Shown piece after piece: positions 11,201 through 23,200 of a stretch of DNA of 64,000 nt. The translations under genes and the position numbers were made by a program. Position 1 is the first letter of the stretch. Every line of letters begins with the position of its first letter. The stretch is taken from positions 44,467,001-44,531,000 of the forward strand of contig NC_069378.1 in NCBI RefSeq assembly GCF_021730395.1. The letters run 5' to 3'. The notes under the pieces are model-generated. The model saw only the letters and a program-made list of their open reading frames with translations, searched no databases and was not told the origin of the DNA. This DNA is from Mercenaria mercenaria (taxonomy: Eukaryota > Mollusca > Bivalvia > Venerida > Veneridae).

Positions 11201-14200
11201 GTACAAGCAAAATGTTGGTGACCAGGTCGTTGATGAAACTTTGTAGTACTCCTAGACTAGATCTTCCAGTTGTCCAGGTAGTTGCATTACGAATTATATG
11301 GTATAAAAGAGAAAAAAATCAGTGCAACTTAATTCAAGTGCTAGTTATTTTAGCTCTTTATAGCAGAAAGTCTTAAATGTGCTTAATATGTACTATTGTG
11401 TCCGTCTTTTGTCATGACATGACTCAATTTGACTGTTTACACTCTGGAGGTCATAATATTGCCTAATCTTTAAGTTAATGAAACTTGGCCAGAATGCTAT
11501 TCTTAATAATATCTTGGATCAGTTTTTTACTTGGTCATCCTGCAGTGGGTAAAAAAACTAAGTCAGTAAATAAAAAAATATAAAATCCTTGTTAATGTCA
11601 TAGGTTGTCTGGAGGCCACGTTTTCTATCTAACCTCAAAACACCTTATCAGAATGTTTGTCATTACACAATGTAGGCTTAGTTTGAAACAAGTTATCTAA
11701 GGTAGACGTTTTTGTCGCTTGGTCAAATAATAGCAAATTCTTCCTTAAATGAACTTCATAGAATCTAATTTGGAGATTGAAATCTAGGTCACTGTATCAA
11801 GTAATGGAAAGAAACATTGATAATGTTAAGAGACCGCACATTGTACTCATTAACCTTATAAATCTTTGCCAATCTATAAAATCTACATAATTCTTAAAAC
11901 TCGGACGTCTGAGGTCAAATTCTAGGTCACTATTTCAGAAATTTTTTTGTTAACACTATAGAGGCCATAGTTTCTACCTGACCGATCTTTATAAAACATA
12001 GGTAGAATGTTTGTTACAATGAAATCTAGATCACGTATACAACAAGGTTACTGTATGTGAAAAACTAAGTCACTTTATGAAACCATAGTAAAACGTTGTT
12101 CTTACTTTCTACCTTGTCTTTATAAAATTTATCCTTTATGTCACTAGGTCAAATTGTAAAAGAAAAAAAATGTTTAACTCTGGACTTAATTTTCTATATC
12201 TGATCTACACTTATCTACAATAAATCTTGTAAGAATATTTATCGTTATGAAAGCTAGTAAGAAAATCAATTATCTAGGATCGAACTCAGTCACTTAGTCA
12301 AATGTATCGAAAAGTTGGTAATCCCATTCTCCTTGAGGTCAGAATATTTATTTTAATGAAATCTACATTACATAGGATACTAGATCATATTGAATCTGTA
12401 CAGTCAGGAGAGCGATACAGTGCCTTTATTACCCTCTTATTAATATTTCATGTACAGCATTACTGCAATCAACATGGTGGAAATCTTGTACACATAGATA
12501 ATGAAGCTGAAAATTTGTTCATCAAGGATTATCTGCGATCTATCAAAGGTAGGCATTGCGCTTTTTGTCTTCTAATGATTTAAGCTGAACGCCAACAAAC
12601 TTGCGCCATTTTGTTTTCGAACTTTAGATACTGCTTTTATTGGTTAGTAATTAAAGTATAAAGAATACGTGATAGTTTACATTTTAGGAGCTTACTATTT
12701 ATAAACACACAAAAAAAGAAAACAATATTTCATTCAATACAGTATTTAGAAAACACATGTCATGCTATTGAACTTCGAGGAAAAATAGAAGAAATGTAGC
12801 TGTATGTAAAACGTTACACAATATAATATCTACTTAAACAATGCAAGCTTATATTTTTCGACATCTAATATCAATAGCTACGTGTTAAAATTAATAGAAA
12901 TGTTAATGTTATCTGCGGATATGTCACTTCAAACCTACATGCGGTGACAATAGTTTGCGATGCGTTCGCCAGTTTCGCCAGACTTATATCCGGCACTTCC
13001 TTTGACATACAATTTCAAATAATTTTTACAATTACTAAAACATTTCAAATGCAAAGATTCAAAGTGGGGTCAGATATGTATAACGGCAGGTCTGTAACTG
13101 GTTCAAAAATTTAGAATACCACAGCCCTGAATCACAAACCATTACCCCAAAGTTAAGGAACATACTAAGAGATTCACTACTATATCAAAAAGTTCTGCCA
13201 GTTAATTACATGTGTATACAACCATTCATATTCATTAACTTAATTTGGCTCTTTCATTAGCCACATTACAATAACATATATTATATATCAGCCTCAAACA
13301 TCTAGCATAAGAGTCAATTGTCACATTTACATGTCAAAAATTACAGGCGTCTTTTGACTTACAGTTTACTTAAAAATGTTTTGTCCTTACGAACAGTCCC
13401 TAAGGTAAATTATTGATGTTGCACGTTTGATATAATTGTTCGTTTTCGTTTTTAAATTATCTTTATTTATGGGTAAAATCCAAATATATAAGGACATGTA
13501 TATGCCGTTTGCAGTATTTAGAAGCTAAACCAAAGGTCGTGGTCAACATTACAAGTCGCAGTTTTTCTCTTTTCTTGTATCCGATCAATAATTCTTTTGT
13601 TTTTGGCGTGTTGTGCATAATTTATTGATATTTCTCTCAAAAACATTTCACAAAACAAAATATACCTTAAAGTCGCGGAGTATTTGGCGTTTTGTAACGT
13701 AAACAAAATAAAGAATAAAATAAGATTAAGTCCATACGAAGTTAACACTATTCGTTCTTGGAGAAGCGAACGGGCCAAGTTTCAGAATTTTCTTTATTTA
13801 ATTTCATCCTTTCCACTTATTGCAATGCCAGAAAATATACATACGTAATTTCTTAAAATACGCTAATGTTTCTGAACTAACTTTTGATATTTTTCAATGC
13901 ACAACAGGTTATTTTTAGATATACTATGACAACTTTATACTTCATGTTAAATAGCATTGCATGATTCCAGTATTAATCAATATAAAGATACTATCGATTT
14001 TATACGCAAATATTTACTTTCATTGAACATTTCAGAAGCGTATGAAAAAAAACAACTAGAACGTGACAAATTGTATTCATTGCTATTATGCACACTTTCG
14101 TTTGTAAATATTGAAATATACTATAAAAATCATGCAGACGATAGCCAATACGACTTCGTTACAAACTCAAAAAGCACAGATTCTTAAGAAAGTGTTCAAA

Positions 14201-17200
14201 TAGGGCACGGAAGTAGTAATGTTTCGATTCTGTCTCTGTAGTCACACTGACAGTAGTCAATGTCAGTATATAGTGCTATTTTCCCGTCTAGTAAATGTAA
14301 TTTTCATGCCTGATATAAGCTGTACTTATACTTGAATGTCTGTAGATGATTTTGTTTTATGTTTGTGTGGAACCTGCAGGGTAGAATAAAAGTGAATGTA
14401 TGTACCTGCTGATGTCTTCCTACGCAATATTATCGTTTTATCATGTATATCAATCATGCGACCATGGTTTCACCGCATTATGGAAAACCCAATTTTTTGT
14501 TTATTTACTGGTTGTCTATAGCCAGACTTTCAAGACGAGGGCTATTTCACAAGAAATATATGACTGGACATGCGGACAAGAAAATGTTTTGCATTGTCAT
14601 TTTACATTGAAAATAGTAGCGGAGACATTCAGTAAATTCTAACCTATAAAGATAAATAAACCGTTGGTATTTCTTACAGGTACGAAGATAGTAATTAGCT
14701 AGATATGTCCTTGAGAGTCGATTACACAGTGACGTTATTTGCCATCCGTCGTGTCTGAGTCATTCTCTTCCAATTTCATTATAACATATTTCTGTAAAAA
14801 TGTTAATATCATTTTTTTTCATCTAGCTGGAAACTTAAAGTACTTGATAAGTAAGTTTAAGCAACCGGATGACGTTACATTATTATCATTATTATTGTGC
14901 CACATTTATATAGCGCCCTTTTTATGATAAACACGATTAAAGACGCTTTACATAGCGTAAACGCAGCCTAACATGGCGCGATATTCATCGTCTGTACTTG
15001 TCCGATTTATTTAGCCCAGTCCTTTGCAAATAGACAGTCTGGTTCTTTAAATGTGTCCGGTGTTTAGCTACGATACATGCAAAGCCGTCTTTCCTGGGAA
15101 GAATCGGTCTCTTCACTGCAAAAAAGAAACACTTTCTCACCAATAATTTTAGAATCCATCAAATGTTTTCCGTTACTCGAGCTCTCTGTAAAATATGAAA
15201 TTAAATGTATCTTTATGTCGAGTTCTATGCATCCGTCCATGCTTTTTATTTTTTTTCTTTGTCAGTTTTGTTTTGTCATGTGGCGCGAACACAAAAACAA
15301 CACACATACTTTCAAAATTTTGTTATGATGTTTGAGGTGTGTGCCAGGACGACTTAAGTAACATGTTGCATATAACGTGCGCACGCCAATGAAATATTAC
15401 AAAACAATCTGACTACAGCACATCTCCTACCACGCTACGCTTATAGGATCTGAAGACGAGCTATTGTTAGCCCCGTTCTGACGACCCTTTTGGTAGCCAA
15501 TCAGCGTTTACCTAACAACATTTTGCAAATCTATATTTATGAATTTTTGATATTTACAATTTTTGTTACGTTCAATGTCAGATGGCCGGTTAGCTCAGTT
15601 GGTAGGGCACACATCATGTAAGCGAGGGTCCCTGGCTCGAGTCCAGGTCTGACTGCACGTTTTTCTTTCTTTTTGACATTCGAACAATTTGTCTGATTGG
15701 TTCAAATAAAAGTAGGTTTGCGAAAAAATAGCAATACTGGAATTCCAAATTATACAGAATAGGAATACTTTAGTCAGATTGCATCACGAAACATCCTAAA
15801 AGCCATCTAAAAGATAAATCAAAGACAGCCTTTACACCTGACGACATACTGAATTTATTATGCATATCGCAGAATAATTGAAGACTAGTTTCGATGTTAT
15901 CATCGACGAATTGAAATTGTTTTACGGGCTAAATACAAAATGACAATTTTGATATAAAAAAGTATACACAAGTTGACATTTTCGCGGCAATGTTTTTCGC
16001 ATGTTTTAATTATGTCTATTTTATAAAAGATAAGGGTAAAGGTCTTTCTTATTACAATGTCACCCGTTTTAAAAAGGGCTACCCAATTTGGTTTATAAGA
16101 CATATTTATTGATATTGGTACCCATTAATCAAACTAGCTCGCGGCTCACGAATCGGCCTTTTCGGAACGAGTTCCATGACATACACACCCCTTCAACCCC
16201 CCCCCCCCGATCCCGAGGCGGACGCCTTAACCACTGTGCCACGATGACCGGTAAGTGACGATATAAAGAACATGAAAATGTGAATGAATACAAAGGTTAT
16301 ACCTTCCCCCAACCCCCCAAGTCACCTGACTACTCGTTTTGTAGATTCCCAATGACGATCGTTTCACATTAAGCTCAATATATGCATATATGGAGACAAA
16401 GATTTTGACATGTTCTTTTAAAACAAGACATTTTATACTTTGCGTTAGCAGATATTATAGGGTTATTTTTGCCTTTGACTCCTGATTAACTTGAATTTCA
16501 AATGTCATGGGAATAATATGGTTTAGTTTTATGGCTTAATCTTTATACGATCATGTCCTGCAAACGATAAGCTTACATTGTGGGAACATCTTAAAGATTT
16601 GTAGTGGTGACAAGCTTAAGGCTAATAATTGTGTTTATATAATTAATTTTCCTTTATTCACATCTGACCTTGATCTGAAGGTTTAAACTTGTTCTTGACT
16701 CTGAGGACAAACTGTTGGATATTTCTGAAGGAAAGATAACTGAAATAACGGTGCTGAGGGCAATACTCTGATATATGTGTCGGACATTGACATCCTAATG
16801 ACAGAGTATAGAGACGAACAGACAGACAGATTGAAATATTAAACAAAGCTCGGAGAACACGAAATATCCCCCCCCCCCCCCCAATTCCATGAAACATTCA
16901 GTTACTGCACAGGGAACAAAACAAATTGGGTCATTGTGCACTAAACGTTTGACGTACAGACCTCAAATCAAAATTAATGGTCATTTACCAGTCATAAATT
17001 ACCTCTAGAGCAAATCTGATTTTAGACCAAAGCATTCTCTTGTTATTTGACGAAATAGTGTTATTTTTCTGGGTCAGTGTGACATTTTACCTATCATCTA
17101 CTGATCTAAAAATCAACAGGGGTCAACTGCTGGTCATAACAAACCGCCCTATCAAGTTTCGTTAATTTCGTGATTCTAGGCCTAAGCGTTCTCAAGTTAT

Positions 17201-20200
17201 CATTAAGAAACGGTTCAAGTGTTCCGGATCGCTGTGACCTTGACCTTTTTTCTTCTGGTCTAAAAATCAACAGGGGTCAACTGCTGGTCATGACCAACCG
17301 CCCTGTCAAGTTTCGTTAATTTCGTGATTCTAGGCCTAAGGGTTCTCAAGTTACCGTCAAGAAATTGTTTGACTGTTCTGGATCACTGTGATCTTGACCT
17401 CACAATCGACAGAGATCATCTGCTAATCATGACCAACATCCTTATTAACTTTCAAGATTCTAGGCCCAATCATATTTCAGATACCGGTATCATCTGGAAA
17501 CGGTATACCTGCTCTTCGTCAATGTGACCTTGACCATTGACCTACTGATATCAATATAAATAGGGGTCATCTACTGGTCATAATCAACTTTTCTATTCAG
17601 TTTTGTGATTCTAGGTCCAAGCGTTTCCAAGATACCGTCCAGAAACTGTTTAAATGTTCTGGGTCATTGTGATCTTGACCTTTGACCTAGTGATCTCAAA
17701 ATCGATAGAGGTCATTTGCTGTATGATCAATCTCCTAAACATCTTTCATAATCCTATGCCCAAACAGTCTTGCGTTATCATCTTGAAACTTTAGACCTGT
17801 TCTTTGTCAATGTGACCTTGACCTTTGAACTACTGCCCTCAAAAGCCATAGGGGTCATTTGCTGGTCATGATCAACCTTTCCATTAAGTTTCGTGATTCT
17901 AGGTCCAAGCGTTTCCAAATTATCGTCCAGAAACTGTTCAACTGTTCCCGGTCAATGTGACCCTGATCTTTGACCTTCTGACCTCGAAATCAATTTCCTG
18001 GTTATGACTAACTTCCTCATCAAATTTCATGATCCTTGACTGAAGTGTTATTGAGTAATCACCCGAAAACCGATTGGTCAACATACTAAAAGACCGACAG
18101 ACGGACTGGCCGACTTCTGAAAAACAATATACTCCTCCTTAGAACGGGTGGGGGCATAAAGTAGAGTTTTACAACTAATAAGCATGCCCTTTACTACTGA
18201 CAACATCGTTTTGGAAAGATAGCTGAACATAACTATTCAAAAATCAAACTTTAAATGTACCATTATAAGAGTTGTCCAATTTTTCTATAATTTCACAAAT
18301 TCAAGGGCCTTAACCGTCATGTATGCATCTTTTTTCATTTCTTAGCACCCAAACTGGAAATAAAAGACACTGTAGATTCTTTGTTGATTATTTAGAAGCA
18401 ATTTTGCATTTGTTATCCTGACTTTTTATAGTTACACATGTTATCTAAAAAGGAAAATAATAGTTTCTGGTACTGATCGTAATACCTCATAAAAATGTCA
18501 GCTTATTAAAATTTCAAATGTCTACTTTTTAGATAGCTGAAAATAATATCCAGTTCATTCAATTGATTCGTAACGTTTCATTAAGTTTGATTTGCTCCAC
18601 ACCTGAGCGTAATGCGGGGTAGATACAGGTATTCTTAAAGTTTTCAGTATGCTATCGCTACATTATCTGTCTAGCGATACAAATACATGTATTAAAATTA
18701 TGTAGTATAAACGAGTGGAAGAGTCCATATATTGCTACAGTATCTACACTGAAACAGTAAACCTTAACTTCTATTTTTATAATGTTTGACCAGCTTAGCA
18801 TTATCTTAGCGAAATTTCGTTAACTCATATAATCTATGTTAAAATGTTCGTTAGCGGAATTACGCTATCGAGCCAAATAAACTGTTTCGTCTGCTTCCAA
18901 GTCAAGTGATGTATAAGCAGAAGTCTACGCCTTAGCGGAATTCCGCTATAATAACAGGTTTTACTATTTTATTTTCATAGTCTTATCTCAAACTCGATAC
19001 ACCAATCAGCAAATGTCCGATATGCTTAACGAAATTTCGCTAGCTGACACAGAACTTGTTGACCTGCACCTTTCGTTTTGTATAATTATGGAATAGCACC
19101 AGTCCCCTCTTCATGAACAAACTCGCAATACTTTATTCCCAATGTTAACAGACTGGTGAGAAATGAATATATCCTCAGAATGATGTCACAGGTAAAGAAA
19201 ATACTAATTCAAAATTTCATGACAAAACGCATTTGATTCCCAATTGGGCTGGTTTATGACACAACTTGGCAGTATGGAAACTGTCAACTGCAAATGGAAC
19301 GTGTTACTGGTTAATAATTTCCTCCGACATACATTTCGCATAGAATAATGGGACATTTGTATTTCATAAAAAAGTATATGATGGGAGGAGTTGTACTCTA
19401 ATACCTTTAAATTTATAAATGATTTCAAGGGGCAGAACTCTGACCCTTATTATTTAGCATAAAATGCTTGTTAGAGGTGGGTTCTATATCTAAAATGTTG
19501 CGTTTAAGATAATAGTATCGTATTAGTTAAAGATCCGAACTCTTCTAAAAGAAGCCATATTTTCAGCCTTTAGCCTACACCATTTACATACTGCTAAAAT
19601 GTTAAGATAATAACGTGTTCGTTGTACTTCGGATTATCGGCGTATCGACATTGTTTGCCAACAGCAACTTTCATGTAAAGAAAAATTACAATTTTGCTAA
19701 TATTTAAAATTGATCAAAGCTGCCCAAATGTCTCTGACGTGGTTTTCAGCGTATGAACTTACTAACGGGTAGTATCAATGGAAAAAAAATCTTACACAGA
19801 ATGTTTTATATTTGCCCTTTGGAAAGACGAACGGCAAAGACAGCTAGCTTTGTCAAAATTTAAGCAATAATTTTACAAGTTTCTAGAGGTTTTCAATCGA
19901 TAGGAAATTGCAGAAACAGCTTAAATAACTTTCTGCATCACACGTAGTCAATAGCATTTGCTGTCGATCAATACTATAAATAATGAAATTAGGTGCTACT
20001 TAAAAAGCAGAGCTCCCTTGAAAAATCACCAGTGCTCCATAAAAAACTAAAGAAGTGATGTTATTGCAATGGCTGAAACATAGTCCAAATAATAAGACGA
20101 TTGCGACAGCGTGGTAACTTTTTACTGTCGCTGTCCCGTGGGATGACAACTATAAAATAAGAGATAATAAAATAAGTCTTCGCAATAAGTCAAATAAGTA

Positions 20201-23200
20201 AGGCTACAAAAAGCTATAAAATTCAAGTCCATATGAAATAAAGTGTACCACAAGGGTCTGTCCTAGGACCGAAAAACTACATCATGTACACAAAGCCTAT
20301 TTGTTCAATCTGCGGAAGCCATGGACTGAATCATCACTTTTATGACGATGACTCACAGCTATACTTATCGCTTAAGCAAAACAAGGAGCTGCGTTCAATA
20401 AACGCTTGATGCCCCTGGTGGCATCCTTGTCAATACAAAGCAACCCAAGTCCAAAATGAGGTCAAGGTCAAACTGAGGTCAGGTGATGTTTGAAGATGAG
20501 GAATGGTCACAGGTTACATCTGTATTAGTATCAATTCAATCTTATAAGCGTTATTGATGCTAGACGAAACGGTCCCATTTGGTTAACCAAGAGATGGCCC
20601 ATATAAAGCAACCGAAGTCCAAAATGAGGTCAAGGTCAAACTGAGGTCAGGTGATGTCTGAAGATGAGGAATGGTCACAGGTTAAATTTGCACTAATATC
20701 AAGTCATTCTAGACAATCACTATTTGCCTCCCGGATTAGTAGATGCCAGGGGCATAAAAATATTTCCCATATACACGAAGCCCTATCTCGGAATGAAATC
20801 TGTCTAAACGACAGTGTCTTGGATGCATCAGAACATGCTGAAGCTCAATACTGACGAAACTGAGGTCATTTTACTTCACACAAAGCACACAAAATTACCC
20901 GAAGATATATTCGTGAAAGTAGGAGCAGAGTAAACCATCAATTTCTGTGATGATTCTCGGTGCTAGAATGGATTCAAACATGGTGATGACACAGCACGTT
21001 AACACTCACTGTAGAACTAGTTACGCACAACTTCGGCAAATTGGCCACATCAGGCAGTACATCACAGCTGATGCTACCAAGTCTCTTGTGAACTCTCTGG
21101 TTACATCGAAAGCAGACTACTGTAACTCGCTACTGTATGGAAATTCCAAAGACTCACTGCAAAAATTTCAATGTGTACAAATCACAGCGGCCCGCATCAT
21201 GACCAGGACTCCAAGATACGAACACATCACGCCGGTCTTGAAGGAGTTGCATTGGCTTCCGGTTCAGCACCGCACTGAGTTCAAAATCTTGAGACTTACA
21301 TGCACAGTGAATCTCCTAAGTACATTGTCGATATACTGGACATGTACAAGCCTCGTAGAGACTTAAGGTCGGCAAATGGCCCGGTGCCTTTGGTTGTACC
21401 CATAAGCCGAACAGTAAAGTGTGGTGACAGAAGTTTCAAACATGCAGCCCCAAAGCTTTGGAATGCCCTCCCAGCAATCACCAGAGATTCAAACTCACTG
21501 TCCGCATTTAAAAAATCTTTGAAAACGTATCTTTTTCACTTATGTTATAAATAAATGACAAAATCTGAAATACTGTTGAAAATGGCGTTAAACCAAATCA
21601 CATTCACATATGTTATCAATAAATAACAAAATCTGAAATATTGGGCGTTAAACTCAAAACCATGAAATGTTTGTTTCGTGTTGGGAAAAGGATTGGTCTC
21701 GTAATGTAATTTAACGTTGAACATAATTTATGAATGATCTTGTTTTAATTACTATTCATTTTAATCTTTTACCAATATATTTGTATGTATGTGTATGTAT
21801 GCGTTCTTTATGTTTTTGTAAAGCACTTTTGAATGTGCATATTTTGTATGAAAAAAGTACTATATAAGTTAGGTATAATGATAATAATAATGATAAATAA
21901 ACTATAAAATAAATGTATTTTATACTTTTTTGGCTACTAATATCTCAAATTATGGATCCGTTTTATGAAGTTTATGCTCTTTTATTTCAATTAACTGTAT
22001 TAATGATAATCCATAACGTCTGAATGCAATACATGATGTATAAGCTTGTTACGTCTTAGACTGTATTAATATTAAATTTCAACATATGAACAATTGACAA
22101 ATATTCTAATCAAAAGTAAGTACTGTATAGAAATACATTTGCTCCAAGATGAAGAGAAAAAATGTATTTGAATAATTCCTGTTATTCATATTGAAACACA
22201 CTGTATCAACAATTTTACATAAATTATTATCATAAATGTAAACCAGTTATTAATAATAAATGCTTCAAATTTAAAAACTTGGCCTGTGAATGTTTTTTAC
22301 CAAAAGAATCTCATTAGGTCTATAACCTAAATAAAGAAATTGTGTCTTTTCTCGGATGAATGTTTGGAAATGAAGACGTAATGTTAATACTTTATGTTAC
22401 AATTCCAACGTGTGTAGAAATCAGAATTTACGTAATCCTGGGATCATAGACTATGACTAATGTAATTCTTTGTAATGTCATTTTTGTCAAATTACGTTCC
22501 TTTTGGAAGGAAAAATGAGATCAAATTCGTGCCCAAAATTCTTCTATGGTAGACGTCTGGTAAACTAAATCTACGACGACAACCCCTCAATTAGATGTAT
22601 AAATAAAAAATATCAGTTACGGCAGCGGGATGAAAATCGTTTCACATTGAAATATATGTATTACAGCTTTTTTTTCTACGTAGATATCCGGCGCTAATTT
22701 CTTATCGTCAAACATTGTTATTCAATATTCATAGCATTAAGCGAAACGCTTTTAGGATGTTTCTCATGACAGAGCTGGTGCAGCCATTCTGCGCATGCCC
22801 AGAATAATTATCAATTAGAGCGCACGACAAACTTCGCGTGTCCGCACGCATTTAGTGTATATTATGCATAATAATACTGACTACAGGTTAGGGTTAGTAT
22901 CACAATGGTTACAAAATATACACATTTAAGATATTTTTCGCTCAAATTTAGTTAATCCGGTATATACCGGAGTCTTTAATATATCACAGGCGCACCAGCT
23001 CTGTTTTTAGACACAGCCCGCTTTTATAGTCCGTAAACAGCAAGAGTCTTCTGACCCCGTTATTTACGATGCGCATAGTCTACAGAAAGAAAACCGAACA
23101 GCACTGATTCCAATAAATACCACGAATTTTCAACTCGATAGTATACACTAGATCTATATCTATATTTTTCTCACGTCTAAACGTAATGCGACGCTGATGA

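Noticed and set aside
13518-14642. Several open frames in lectin intron 3
   Set aside because: They are low-complexity and AT-driven, with no domain and no consistent splice sites.
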